NCBI GenBank assembly: GCA_014218235.1
Contig: CM024756.1
Coordinates: 76,072,152-76,136,151, forward strand
Origin: Colocasia esculenta
Taxonomy: Eukaryota > Streptophyta > Magnoliopsida > Alismatales > Araceae
Direction of reading: 5' to 3'
DNA length: 64,000 nucleotides
A program made the position numbers and the translations under genes. Positions 42,828-54,575 of the stretch are shown one piece after another (within the stretch, counting starts at the first letter, position 1; each line of letters opens with the position of its first letter). The notes under the pieces are model-generated. The model ran no database searches and was not told the origin of the DNA. It saw only the letters and a list, made by a program, of their open reading frames with translations.

Positions 42828-44947
42828 TGTAGCATATGACCATTCGAATCATGGCTTAGTGGTTATGGAGGCCAGTGTGTGGCCTATTAGTGTGTGTTAC
42901 AGGTGTTCACACAGGGTTTCGGGGCTTTATGGGCCGATAGTTCGAGCCCAAAGCACCCGCTGGTTCACTATTTGTGAACGCGACAGGTCTGGGCGTCACG
43001 TTCTGAACGCGACGGCCCTGGGTGTCGTGTTCTGGGTACCACCGTTTGAAGTCTTCGTCTACATGTCTGTCGCGTGTCGCGCGTCGGGCGGGCTTCCTGA
43101 CGTCGACAGTGGGAAGGCGACGACCTCGTACATCGCATTCTTGTCGAGACAGTAGGGTGCATCGTGTTCCCAACTATGAGGCATTTTTAGTTGAGGTTGG
43201 CCAAACAGAGCTCCAGCAAGCTTTGCTCGGCCAGGGAGGAGGTTTTGCGGTGGAGTTTGGGGAAATTCGATGTTTTGGGGTCATTTTTGGTGTGGTCTCA
43301 CCGCGAGGACGTCACACGGAGCGGGGAAAATGCCAGGTGGTTGTCATTCTTCGCGTTCTTCATGAAGGTAGGGAGATTCTGCCCCATTTTACACTGCGGA
43401 GTGCATGTGATGCATGTTTAGATTGTTAATTGCTTCATAAATGGTAGATACCATGATAGGACAATGAGTAGAGCAGGAATAGTGGGTTTTTACATCGTTT
43501 TGTAAGGATTGTGTGGGAAATCCGGAGATGGGTTCCTGGATTAGGGTTCTCCTGTGAAGGTGACGGACCAGGGTGTCGCGTTCAGAACGCGACTGCCCGA
43601 CCAGTCACATTCTGCTTCTGAATGCGACCTATCGTGGGGTCACGTTCAGAAGGCGACAAAGGACCATGTCGCGTTAAGGGTCCCGAGGATTGTATGCTTG
43701 GGCATGGTTATGTCGTGAATATCGATATGTTTATGTATGGCGATGGTAAGTGGTGCATTGGCACCTGTAGAGCTCGAGGTGCGTGTTGTTCGTGGTTGAT
43801 GTGGTGTTCATGTTGTTTGAGCAGTGTGCACGTGGTTTGTATGTGTGTGGCGAGTAGTACGATGCCTACCGTGGTTACCTCTTCAGTTGGGAGCCCCAGG
43901 TTTTGTGTGAGCCAGGCACGTGAGTGCTCGGGGCTTGTCCCAGTACTTGTGTACCATCGAGGTCTGTGTCGTCTTCCTAGACACCCTCACTCTTGTGTAG
44001 AGTTGTACATCCGGCTGAGGGAAAGACGTCGATGGGACAGCAACTTGTGAGAGTTTGTGTTTGTCGCTTGTAGTGCGCTCGTGGTTAGGGTTACGGACAC
44101 TAGTAGGCGTACTGGGCCCCAGCTACTCCTATTTTTTAGTGCCTCACTTTAGGGAGCTCGGGCCGGAGTCCTTAAAGGTGCCAGGCATGGGCCTGCGGCA
44201 GTGTGGTCCGTAAGAGTGTTGTTGGTTGGTCTCCACAGTTTCATGGCTTGTTCTAGTGGAGCGGTAGCTGGACCTTTAGTCTGTGGCTACGAGACTAAGA
44301 GGTAGTTCTGTGTGGTTTGTCCGGGTCGGTAGCTGGTGTCGCGAACCAGTCTTCGTGGACCGAGTGTGGCGTTTTCCTGCTTTAGCACATACACCTGGTT
44401 GTGGTTTGCCGTTTATTTATTAAAGTTGATTCAGTTAATAGCATGTGGTAAGTGGCATTTACTACTTTAATATCCTGCTTAGTTAGTTCTATAAATTACT
44501 AGCGTAGCTTTCTGCTTTGCTACTTGTGAGTTCGGTTTTGTTTGGTTTCTGGGGGAGTTTCCCTATTGAGCCAGTGACTTGTGAAGCTCACCCCTACTCC
44601 TTTCAGGTGAGGGAGAGCATGATGCTTCTCGCCATTCGTCTAGTTCAGAGCCGCGTCGTAGCGGAGTTGGGTCTACACCACCAGCAGTGTAATTTTCTTT
44701 CTTGTACACCACGATGTATGCCCCAAGTCTTTTTGTACTTGTGTCTGGTTACTGTTGAGAACTGGCTATGCATATTTCATGTAAATATTTGTGAGATGGC
44801 AATCTTATATATATTTGAGCAGTTTCCTTTATATTTCTATGGACTTGTGAATGGTATCCCTTGCGAGGCTTTGGCTCGTTCGCGGGAGGTGGAGTTGGGT
44901 CAAGCTCGTTATTAGGTTAACGGGTTTGAACGACGAGGACCACTACA
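42828..44947 (+). repeat. GyD 3' LTR
   Basis: 2120 bp, TGTAGCATATG to ACCACTACA, complete. The 107 bp before it (42722-42827) are the 3' untranslated stretch; no strong purine tract is visible next to the LTR start, the nearest purine-rich sequence being GGTGATAG. Confidence 0.9.
42976..43676. repeat. GCGAC/GTCGC inverted-repeat arrays, GyD right LTR
   Basis: Six units of 9-bp arm, 10-bp spacer, 9-bp arm start at 42976, 43005, 43113, 43585, 43620 and 43649. Arms read GAACGCGAC or GAAGGCGAC on the left and GTCACGTTC, GTCGTGTTC or similar on the right. The first three lie in the part missing from the left LTR. Confidence 0.92.
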
Positions 44948-45769
44948 GAAATAGTGTCTTGTTGAATGCTAGATACAATAACCACATACACGTGTCCTAG
45001 TGTGCATTTCAAGGTGGATCTTTCCTTGGTGTACATTAGTGTCTTCGTGCCTGATTAAGTGAATCATGTTAAATGTTCGTGCTTGCTTGCATGCGTGATA
45101 TGGCCATCCTGCAATTATTGCAATTTATGTGATATCTTGCATGCTTGTTACATGCCACACTATTGATAACGCATGCTCGTTATATCATTCTAGATCTTGC
45201 TCTATCACGTTCAATCTATCTAGCTTGTTCAAGTATATTGTTTAATGAGTTTTATCCGTACATGCATCTTGTTCTTCGTGCTTACCTAGTTCTAAATTGC
45301 CAATCACTTATATCATTGCTCGCATATTGAGATATAAATCCTATTGGGCTAGTTTGCTCATTCCCTACTTTTAACCATTCTAGGTGACTATGAAATACAA
45401 GAAGAGGAGCAAGTCGAGGATGGAAATGTGTCTGAGTGATGAGCATCCCAACCATGTGTCAATCTATAGATAGTTTGCTTTGAATGTTAGAACAATGTAG
45501 TAGGAAGTGAGGAATAAATGTAATTTGCTTTATTTGAGTCTTGGTCCTATTATACAATGTTTAAGAGTTGTATTAGTTCCCTTTGATACATTGAGATGAG
45601 ATTTGAATACAATTTCAATTGAGTTCATTATTTGGGCCCTATTATGATGTTGTGTTGATACACACTTAGTGCTTGCTAGCTAGAGGCTTATTTGATGACT
45701 GTTCACATCTCGGAATATCGACTCGAATTATCCAAATATTATCTGCTGCATTATTCTCGGGACGTGACA
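44948..45769 (+). repeat. GyA2 5' LTR, 3' part only
   Basis: The last 820 bp of the LTR, matching 51998-52820 closely (for example TACAATAACCACATACACGTG and the final CTCGGGACGTGACA). The earlier 2.6 kb is replaced by GyD. Confidence 0.9.
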
Positions 45770-45775
45770 GTTCAG

Positions 45776-45786
45776 TGGTATCAGAG
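45776..45786 (+). promoter_or_regulatory. GyA2 primer-binding site
   Basis: TGGTATCAGAG, six bases after the LTR, as in GyA1. Confidence 0.9.
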
Positions 45787-46008
45787 TCTAGGAAAACTAA
45801 ATAGGATATATGTCTCAGGATTAAGAGATACTTATGGAACCTAGGTCATGGAAATTAAATATAGTACCTGGCGAGAATGGGTAGAGACTGGGAATATGTT
45901 AGAATGAACAAAACACTCCTACCCATTGACTCTTATAATGTATCTAGAGACATTAATTGGTTTCTACCCTTTTCTTAGGAACCCCCCTAAATCTTACACT
46001 CAACTGCA

Positions 46009-47019
46009 ATGGCTCACAATCAGTGGCAAGCTATGCAAGAAACCGTAGCTGGATTGACCCAGGGATTACAGAATGTGGTTCAGGATGGAAATCAGACTGC
46101 TGTGGCTTGGAATGGAGCTGGTGATTTACACCGCAACTTTAGAAGTTTGAACCCTCCTCGTTTCTCTGGATCCCCTGATCCGGATGAAGCGGAGAACTAG
46201 CAGTAGGAGATAGAAAGGATTTTCCAAGTTATGCAATGCAACAACAGGGAGAAGGTGGTACTGGCCACTTTCCAATTTACTAAGGATGCTCAGGCATGGT
46301 GGAAGGCCACATTGGCTCATCTGCCCAATGTAGCTGAACTGGAGTGGGCTGGATTCCTATAAATATTTCGAGGAAAGTATTTCTCTATGAGAGTCAAGGA
46401 GAAGAAGGCGGCGGAGTTTGCCGCACTGAAGCAAAAGAGCATGTCCGTGGCTGGGTATGAAGCTCAATTTGCTCGCCTGGGAGTGTATGCCGCACATCTG
46501 GTGGGCACGGAAAGATTGAAGGCCAATAGATTCATAGATTGGCTTAGGCCCATGTTCATTGAAAAGCTCGGACCACACAACATCCAAACCTACACCGAGT
46601 TGGTCCAAATAGCCCAGTTGGTGGAAGACACCATGGCAAAGGTGGAAGGCAAAAGGGGGAAAGACATCTCAAGGCCGACCTTTATAAAAAGAGGAGCAGT
46701 CGATACAATAGGAACTTTCCATAACAACAACAATAACAACTACAACAACAACAAAAGGCCAACCACTGGGAAGGACTATGGCATGGAGAAAAAGATCAAA
46801 GTAGATGAAACAATGACAGTGGAATATTGTAAATTTTGTGACGAGCCTAGGCACCAAGCGGACAAGTGCTGGAAGAAGGCCGGGGCTTGCCTGCGATGTG
46901 AGAGTCAGGAACATCGTATACCGAACTGTCCCATGCTAAAAGACCAAGTTGGAAGGAACCAAGAAGTGGTAAAGTGTCAAGGACGCGTGAATGCAATAAC
47001 TCCAACGGAGCTCCCTTAA
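46009..47019 (+). pseudogene. GyA2 gag
   Basis: Starts MAHNQWQAMQETV, as GyA1 gag does, and keeps one frame to TAA 47017-47019. Three internal stops (46198, 46204, 46360) precede an intact 210-codon stretch with the FARLGVYAAHLVGTERLKANRFI capsid region split around 46450-46530, an Asn-rich linker and two zinc knuckles, CKFCDEPRHQADKC and CLRCESQEHRIPNC (about 46830-46930). It would bind RNA and build particles; the stops at the AENW position repeat what is seen in GyA1. Confidence 0.88.
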
Positions 47020-47375
47020 GGAGGTATGATTGTTAAACCCCTAGACTGATCTTATGGTGCTTTTCTTATTAGTACATTTCTAAGTGGGGGAGATCATTAA
47101 GGAGAAATTGGAAAGGAATAATCTAGTACTTATACCATAGTTCATCTGGTGGATTAAGATGGAGTTATAACAACCATGGAAAAAAACAGGAGTGAAAGGA
47201 ACCAAATGAATAGTACGGGTGGCCATAGGTGTAGATGACGAACTAGCATCCATGAGATAGAATGTTGAAACAAGTTAGAGGAATTAAATTCGAAACGACC
47301 TCAAGAATCACAATTATCAAGAGCCAATTAATTATCAATGAATTTTGGGACCAAATTCTCTTAAGTGGGGGATGG
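47020..47375 (+). other. GyA2 remnant between gag and 3' LTR, with polypurine tract
   Basis: No protein motif of pol can be found in 47020-47362. The tract AAGTGGGGGATGG (47363-47375) touches the LTR start TGTAGCACCCC. A similar AAGTGGGGGAG occurs at about 47081-47091, so the remnant may be a partial duplication of the 3' untranslated region. Confidence 0.75.
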
Positions 47376-47985
47376 TGTAGCACCCCAAAAAATTTAATGA
47401 TTTAAAATTTTAAATAAATGGGAATAAATAATTTCCATAATATCTGAAGGATTAAAACATACGTACTATTATCGTATGAACAAGAACACAACGAAAAATT
47501 CCGTAAAAATTATAATTCAACCCCAAACATTATTCCTCAATGTTCCACGAAGAATTCATACAACGAAAAATCTGATTGACCAAGTGTACGTCCCAATGTG
47601 ACTAATTATCCAAATTAGGAAACTAAGTCGGAAAATCGTTAACACGGAAATATAACATGATCACAAATTAAATAAACATGTTGGAGAGACTTCCAACATC
47701 ATGTATTGATGACCCATTATTGGAATTGGGCCAATGGATCACGTTTGGCCCAAGACTAAAATGGAGCAAGAAAAATACCCAAAAATTTGTAACCCTAATT
47801 GAGTTGAAATTAGAAAGAGGCAATTAGGGTAAAACTTGAGGCAATTACTCACACATAGTAACACAAATTCGTGCCTAGCCATGGTATGGGGTTTCCTAAA
47901 AACTCCACACTCTAATGGGGTGAGAAATCATCAAAATATGGAAGGTGAGAGACCAAAACCGCAACCCTTCCTTCCTACACCCAAT

Positions 47986-48267
47986 TGTTGGATCGAGCCC
48001 CTTACCGTTGCACCAAAAGCTCGAGCTGGTAGTGAAGGCGGTAGCCAAATCTTTAAGGCGGAAGCGCAAAGCACCACGTCAACGCTGTGGTCGGCATGAG
48101 GGGCTTCGTACAGGGTTTTTACCCCTGCGGCGGGTTGGGTTGCCAGCCCCGATGTCACTATGCTGCCCCATAACAGCATAGTGGCAGTGATTCCCTAAGG
48201 GAGTCGATGGCAGTCAACCAACAAACTCCCCCCCAGTGGCATCTGGGGGAATCGAACCCGCAACCTC
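47986..48267 (-). other. GC-rich structured segment next to the Co4 primer site
   Basis: Unlike its surroundings in base composition and without a supported gene (the 82-residue frame here shows nothing recognisable). It contains a hairpin with 13-bp arms, one G-T pair, at 48153-48165 and 48174-48186 (8-base loop), a second smaller one at about 48189-48206, and on the reverse strand GGTTCGATTCC (48258-48248), identical to the tRNA T-loop/B-box consensus, 10 bases from the primer site. No matching A box is placed correctly, so I do not call a tRNA or SINE. Confidence 0.6.
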
Positions 48268-48279
48268 GCTCTGATACCA
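48268..48279 (-). promoter_or_regulatory. Co4 primer-binding site
   Basis: Reverse strand TGGTATCAGAGC two bases from the LTR start at 48282, same as Co2. Confidence 0.9.
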
Positions 48280-49513
48280 CTTGTTGTCCAGTTGACGAGC
48301 CCAAAGGGAGGGTGAATGGGTCTTTTTGAAAAATTATTTGATTAGTACCTGTACTTAAAACATTCACACAAGGACGGTCTTCGATGAAGGTTAGTGAAAG
48401 TTAGAATAAACAGCAAATGCACACACAGGAAAATCAATCACACAACACACAGAGTTTATCCTGGTTCGGACCTCCTATCCTTAGGAGTCCTATGTCCAGT
48501 CCCTGAGCAATAACTCAGGATTCCACTATTTAAGGTACAGTCCCCTTATGGACACTACAACACCCAGCTCAGCTGGTCTTCCTTCACACGAAGGGAACTA
48601 AAACCCCTAGATCCCCACCTGGTCTTCGTTCACAATAGAAGGGAACACAACACCCTGGATCCCCACCAGGTCCTCCTTCACACACGAAGGGAACACACCC
48701 TGGATTCCACCAGGTCTTCCTTCACACCAGAAGGGAACAGGCACAAGACAAGAATAAGCAGGAAAATAAGCCCCTAGATCAAGCTTTAGCAAGACAAGAT
48801 CTGAAGCTACTAGAACTGAGAGAAAATAATCTAAACAAGGCACTCTCTCATAACTACATTGGCTCTCTTAGGATTTCTATTACAGCATAGAGAGCAAAGA
48901 GCTAAAGACACTAGAATTGAATTCTTGGCTCTCGAATTCTTGACACACTAGAAGATCTGCAAATGCTTGTAGTATACAATGGTAAGTTTCTCTCTTCTAT
49001 TGTGTCTTTCTTCTGGAGCTGCTATCTTGTATTTATATCTCCAATTTGAAAAGTAGTCGTTGAAGTAACCGTTGTCTCTTTGTTTGATAGACGTTAGACT
49101 GTTTGACACTTGGAAGCTTCTAGTCAACAGACTTTTATCCATTTGTGCACGCAAAGAGATAGGATCTTCTGGCGTCTATATGGTCCAACATTGTATGACA
49201 GAAAGTCTTTAGGACCCTGCATATATTAAATGCTAGAACAGTAGATAGCTAGGTTGTCTCTTGTTGTCAGTAAATGTTGATGTGAATATTCACCAAAATA
49301 GTAATGCCAAATAGCTTGTTCTAAAAGATACACACAGAGTAAGCATAATGGTAGACGTGATCATCTGCATGCATGCAGAGATACGTTCTGTCTTCATTAA
49401 ATGCACAGCAGTCAGACAGATATGTAAAGACTTTGACTATCAACGCTTTCAGAAATAAGATAAATATCAAGTCGATATAAAACATAAAGTCGATGCCTAT
49501 ATGACTTATGAAA

Positions 49514-49995
49514 TCGTTATGATCAAGTGTTTACTGAAGAAATTGTTATAGAAAGCAAATCGTTGTGAGCTTTAAAGAAATCGTTGCGCAAAGCAAATCG
49601 TTATGACCGTTAAAGAAATCGTTATGAGCGCTAAAGAAATCGTTGCGCAAAGCAAATTGTTATGAGCGCTAAAGAAATCGTTATGAGCGATAAAGAAATC
49701 ATTGCGCAAAGAAAATTGTTATGAGCGCTAAAGAAATCGTTATGAGTGCTAAAGAAATCGTTGCGCAAAGCAAATCGTTATGAGCGCTAAAGAAATCGTT
49801 GCGCAAAGTAATCGTTATGAGCGCTAAAGAAATCGTTGCGCAAAGCAAATCGTTATGAGCGCTAAAGAAATCGTTATGAGTGCTAAAGAAATTGTTGCGA
49901 TGAGCAAATCGTTACGAGGTCTAAAGAAATCGTTGTGATGAGCAAATCGTTACGAAGTCTGAAGAAATCATTGCGATGAGAAAATCGTTGCGATG
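49514..49995. repeat. TCGTT-motif tandem array in Co4 LTR
   Basis: AAATCGTTATGAGCGC and AAATCGTTGCGCAAAGC alternate. TCGTT (or TTGTT) starts include 49560, 49581, 49598, 49619, 49640, 49657 and 49678: spacings of 21, 17, 21, 21, 17, 21. The motif is shared with Co2, but the sequence between motifs is different. Confidence 0.9.
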
Positions 49996-50640
49996 AGCAA
50001 GCATTGGAGGCGTGGGTGGTTGTTCTTGAGCACTAGAGGTGGAGGAATATGCCTCAACTCGGAGCCTTCTTCCCTGTTGCGTCTGCATCGACCTGTGCAG
50101 AGTGTTCTTCTTGGAGTCGACCTAAGGTAAGCCAAACCTTAACAAAACCATGCAAGACTTATACCCTGGAAAGAGGGTCGAGTCTAGTTTCTAATCCCAC
50201 TAGTTTGCCTATTTTTCATTCAGTAGATCGAGTGTAGTAAGCATTCTCCTCCAAGTGGTCTGAACGAAGGTTTTCTAGAGAACGAGACTTCTTTAACCCA
50301 AAAAGTAGGTGATCTTGGGCCAAATACTAATAAATCATATACCAACGTGTAGAGCATCGAGTCTACTCTCATGTGCATATGATTTCTCAATATTTCATTG
50401 AGTCTACACAGAGTATTAAGCGTTTTTCCAAAGTCGCATATGTTCAAGACTTTTTATGTTCATGTCAATTTCTCATACATCCCGAGGCCAATTTTCATGA
50501 AACCAAAACCATAGTTCTCTTTTACTCCATGTTCCCAACAAGTTTCTTGTTTACACTTTTGTCCCAAGAGCCCTAGATTAGGAGATATAAGCATTGCATG
50601 CATCGAGGGTCATTTTTCTGCATTTTTGGGCAAGAACCCA

Positions 50641-51095
50641 AAACGCAACGGGACCAGACGTCGCGTTCATACCTGCATGAACGTGACGTACTAGTCTAAC
50701 GCGTTCATATGAAATGAGACCATGCCATACGTCATGATTTCTACTGTGACAGGATTGACCTGACACCTCAAACTACGCACTGCATGGTTTTCAGTATCTG
50801 CAGGAACGCGACGTATACCCACGTCGCGATTCTGACCCGTTTCCCGCTCACGCATTTCACGTTATTTTTATATTTGTATTTCAAAAATATCTATTGAACG
50901 CGACAGAGCAAACCGTCATGATTCAAGGATGTTGGCTACACACTTCCTATTGCGTTATTAACGCGATAGGGAGGTCCGTCGCGATTTGAACATTAAGGCG
51001 ACGGTCAAGACCATCGCGATTTGTATTATTAAAAATTTCTCGTGCTACAACTGTACATTGTGTTATGAAATGCGACAACTGTGTCCGTCACAGAT
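50641..51095. repeat. GCGAC/GTCGC inverted-repeat array, GyA2 3' LTR
   Basis: Eight units of 9-bp arm, 10-bp spacer, 9-bp arm start at 50641, 50679, 50712, 50804, 50896, 50959, 50994 and 51068. Best example: GAACGCGAC at 50804-50812 and GTCGCGATT at 50823-50831. Confidence 0.92.
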
Positions 51096-52820
51096 TCCAA
51101 GGCCTACTCGAGACCAGTTTTACCTGATATAGTGTTTAAAGTTTGCATGTCTTGGTTCTGGCCAATGCATGAGGTCTGTTCAGTTGCTTAAAAGCGGTCA
51201 ACCTATGACAAAGCCATAATTATATGAATTTTTATTCTAATTGCTCTTTAATGATATGACCTTTTCATGCAAACCATTGATTTACCATCTTGCTCACCTA
51301 GCTTGTTAAAGTGAACAAATGCTACCATAAAATACTGCAATTCATACCAAGTTAAAAGCATAGTTTCATCTCATACATCATGTTAATTGCTTTCTGCACG
51401 GTTGTGACCGATGGATTGTGGATTGAGACACGTACTTCACTACACACTTGCACATATAGGCAGCCCTTTCTTGGGGGATTGGAAACTCATGGCCGGTCAT
51501 TCCATATCGGCAGTCTAGTGACCTTTCTCTTAAGACCTCTGTAAATCTCCGTACTCCGTAGATTCCCTCATGGAGACCGAGTTGGTTGTACCACTGAAGT
51601 TCCTTAGAGATAGCGTACACTTCCTTTCTTATCTCGTTCTCGTGAGTGTGATTTACAATCTAGACTTTAGCCATCAATGTAAAGAGATAACTAAAGCTTA
51701 AATTACGTCGTTATACTGCCAAAATTATCTCTTGACTATTGTTATCATGAAATCATGTTCACATTACTTGCTACATAGTCTCATCATCATCTTGAACATG
51801 ACATTACCATTGCTTACATATTAAAACTCTTGTTATTGGCCATTAATAACTGTGGGTATCTACATTTGAAAAATAAGTGAGATGCTAACGGGCACAGAGA
51901 GTGTCCAAGGGCTCCAGTCTAGCCCCAATGATGGAGAGTCATAAATATACTGTTAACTATGGGGTATAATGATTACTGGCATTGCATCTGTGCTGGGAAA
52001 TAGTGTCGTGTTGAATGCTACATACAATAACCACATACACGTGTCCTAGTGTGCATTTCAAGGTGGATCTTTCCTTGGTGTACATTAGTGTCTTCGTGCC
52101 TGATTATGTGAATCCCGTTAAAAGTTCGTGCTTGCTTGCTTGCGTGATATGGCCATCCTGCAATTATTACAATTTAAGTGATATCTTGCGTGCTTGTTAC
52201 ATGCCACACTATTGATAACGCTTGCTCGTTATATAATTCTAGATCTTGCTCTATCACGTTCAATCTATCTATCTTGTTCAAGTATATTGTTTAATGAGTT
52301 TTATCCGTACATGCATATCTTGATCATCGTGCTTACCTAGTTCTAAATTGCTAATCACTTATATCATTGCCCGCACATTGAGATATAAATCATACTGGGA
52401 TAGTTTGCTCATTCCCTACTTTTAACCATTCTAGGTGACTATAAAATACAAGAAGAGGAGCAAGTCGAGGATGGGAATGCGTCCGAGTGATGAGCGTCCC
52501 AACCATGTGTCAATCTATAGATAGTTTTCTTTGAGTGTTAGAACAATGTAGTAGGATGTGAGGAATAAATGTAATTTGCTTTATTTGAGTCTTAATCCTG
52601 TTATACAATGTTTAAGAGTTGTATTAGTTCCCTTTGATACATTGAGATGAGATTTGACTACAATTTCAATTGAGTTCATTATTTGGGCCTTATTATGATG
52701 TTGTGTTGATACACATTTGGTGCTTTCTAGCTAGAGGCTTATTTGCCGACTGTTCACATCTCAGAATATGGACTCGAATTATCCAAATACTATCCACTGC
52801 GTAATTCTCGGGACGTGACA

Positions 52821-54575
52821 AACCGGAACTCTGGCATCTTGAGGGTGGCAAAATTTACTTGAAGTTCTGTGTTGTTCCTATTCTTCACCCAAAGTTCATC
52901 CAAAACAAATCTGAACTGAGCCAATTGAGATTCTAGAAGACCATGAGTTTGACAATAATCATTGTACAGCTAGAAATGCCTCAACAACTTGATTGCTTTC
53001 TGAATCTTTGGTCCAATTTGTTGTGTGTTGACGCACAAACCACTCAGAAAGTGAAAGTGGATGATCTGCTAGAGGATGTCTTCTATCCCTTTCAATCTCA
53101 TATTTCGTGTATAGGGCTCTATGGGTCCTGGCCAATTGTTGCTCTGTCTTTGACTCAGCAGTAGATAACATCTTGTGCATCTCAGATTTGGGCACATTGG
53201 ATAGAGGGAAAAATGAGAGAAAGATATTCTAATAGATTCAAGCTGGGTAACCCAAAAACAATGGCAAATGTGCACTTCTGAATGAACTTTATATATAATG
53301 ATTTTCGTTTGTGAGTGATAGCCAAGGAATACCACAGTGGAGGAAATAGATCTGGAGAACTGTGGAGTACAAGCTCTTGAGAGATTTTTTTCTTCTTTTA
53401 GGAGTTGGACTTGAAGAGGGCAGAGAATCTATCCTATGAACATGAGAGGCAATAGATAGAACTACACTGAGAATGGCTTCCTCAAATTCATCCTTAATGT
53501 CACTAAAAGTGAGGTCAGTGACACATGCTCCTTCAGGAATGATGGTGATGAAGGATGGTGGAATAGGTGGATGAAGGGAAGAAAAGGTGTGGGAAGAAGG
53601 TTCGGTAGAGGGTCCAGCTAAAGTGGTGCAAGATGAGATGGATGTATAGGCTGGTGGTGCTTCTGGTTGAGTGGTTGGGATTGATGGTGAGGGAATGGGT
53701 TGAGAGGAGGGAGGTGGAGAGGTGGCCATTGGTGGGTTTATGGAATAAGGAGGTGCGGGGGGATGAAATTGGTTCATCAATAAAGGGTGTGGGAGATGAA
53801 ATATGTTTAGGAATGGGTTTCTTGGAGAGTTCAGGAGCAGGAGGAGCAGTGGATGGATCTACTGGTGAGGAAGGGTCAGGTGACTGTTCCCACTGATCCA
53901 CAGTTAGAATCTCTATAGGAATATTGTCAGTGCCAGGCTCTATATCAACAAATTCAATAGTTGGTACTAAGGACCCTGATGTCCCTGTTGCCTCTGCTTG
54001 CTCAGATGGCCCAGCATTTTCTTCTGCCTGCCCTGAAGGCCCTGATGGCCCAGCAATTTCATCTGCCTATGCTGGAGGCCCTGATGGCCCTTCTTCTTCT
54101 TCTGCAACTGGTACTGAAGCATCCTCTTGCTTAGTGGGCCCTTGAGGTTCAAAAACTTCATCATGTCTGTTGACTGAAGCAGATGGGATTAGGTGAGTTC
54201 TCACAAGGTGGGTGAGGTCAGTCATCATGTTCCGCAAACTGCTCAACTCAACCTTTATATCTTTAACCTCATCCTTCACCTCACATAAAAGTCTTCCTTG
54301 AACATTCTGGCTATCTACAACAGGTTCAAGGTCATGTTGTAGTGTACATAGTATTTCTCCTTGAGCATCGAGCCTTTCTATAACAAGCTCTAGGTGAACA
54401 CAAACTTTCAGCTACTTGTTCTTCTTGAGACCTTTCTTGTGGAGAGGAGATACAGTAGTGTCCGAGATAGAAGAAACTACTCTGTCAGGAACATCATCTT
54501 GTCGGACATCAGCATCACCAGCAGGTGCTTCATCAATAATTTCAGCGTAAAAAAGTCCATCAATGGGATCCCATC
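52821..54575 (-). pseudogene. Co3 ORF3, C-terminal half, truncated
   Basis: Same landmarks as Co2: VIERLDAQGEILCTLQ (about 54380), coiled-coil-like VKDEVKDIKVELSSLRNMM (54279 leftwards), a Gly-Pro-rich run AGPSGPSGQAEENAGPS (about 54060-53990), a Pro/Ser-rich linker, DIKDEFEEAILSVV (about 53500), a basic PKRRKKSLKS cluster and HPLSLSEWFVRQHTTNW (about 53040). It ends inside a block matching Co2 VDFASLNLPEE, where the GyA2 LTR begins. Several frame shifts are present. The shared order argues that this is one real protein rather than chance open frames. Confidence 0.72.

Larger units (their letters stand above)
36121..44947 (+). mobile_element. GyD, Ty3/gypsy retrotransposon (Tekay/Del-like)
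   Basis: Left LTR (truncated by about 300 bp at its start), near-consensus primer site, gag, protease, RT, RNase H, integrase with chromodomain-like tail, and a complete right LTR. GyA1 LTR abuts the truncated left LTR. The right end meets the middle of a GyA2 LTR: the bases after 44947 (GAAATAGTG) match the interior of the intact GyA2 3' LTR at about 51999. So GyD probably inserted into the GyA2 5' LTR and its left side was later lost or disrupted by GyA1. Confidence 0.9.
47986..50003 (-). mobile_element. Co4, copia LTR and leader fragment
   Basis: Reverse-oriented fragment consisting of a 280-bp GC-rich leader-like piece, a primer site and an LTR of the Co2 type (TGTTGTCCAG, GGGTGAATGGGTCTTT) that breaks off in its repeat array before the LTR end. 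No gag, pol or second LTR is left. Confidence 0.82.
44948..52820 (+). mobile_element. GyA2, gag-only deletion derivative of the GyA gypsy family
   Basis: Partial 5' LTR, primer site, leader, gag, 340 bp of remnant, polypurine tract and a complete 3' LTR that is interrupted by Co4. Protease, RT, RNase H and integrase are all absent, so it could have moved only with enzymes supplied in trans. The 3' LTR ends GACGTGACA at 52820 against Co3 ORF3. Confidence 0.88.
47376..52820 (+). repeat. GyA2 3' LTR, interrupted by Co4
   Basis: LTR sequence at 47376-47985 and 50004-52820 (about 3.4 kb together) matches the GyA1 and GyA3 LTRs in order. About 75-80 bp of LTR found in GyA3 are missing at the Co4 junction. 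Confidence 0.88.

Noticed and set aside
42907..44915. Several 76-142-codon frames, many Cys/Arg-rich, resembling small secreted proteins
   Set aside because: They fall in the GyD LTR and recur with changed frames in the left LTR at 36146-37757; they have no family motif.
48248..48279. tRNA gene or SINE, suggested by the B-box-like GGTTCGATTCC next to TGGTATCAGAGC
   Set aside because: No correctly spaced A box, no cloverleaf and no poly-A tail can be seen; the TGGTATCAGAGC part is explained as a primer-binding site.
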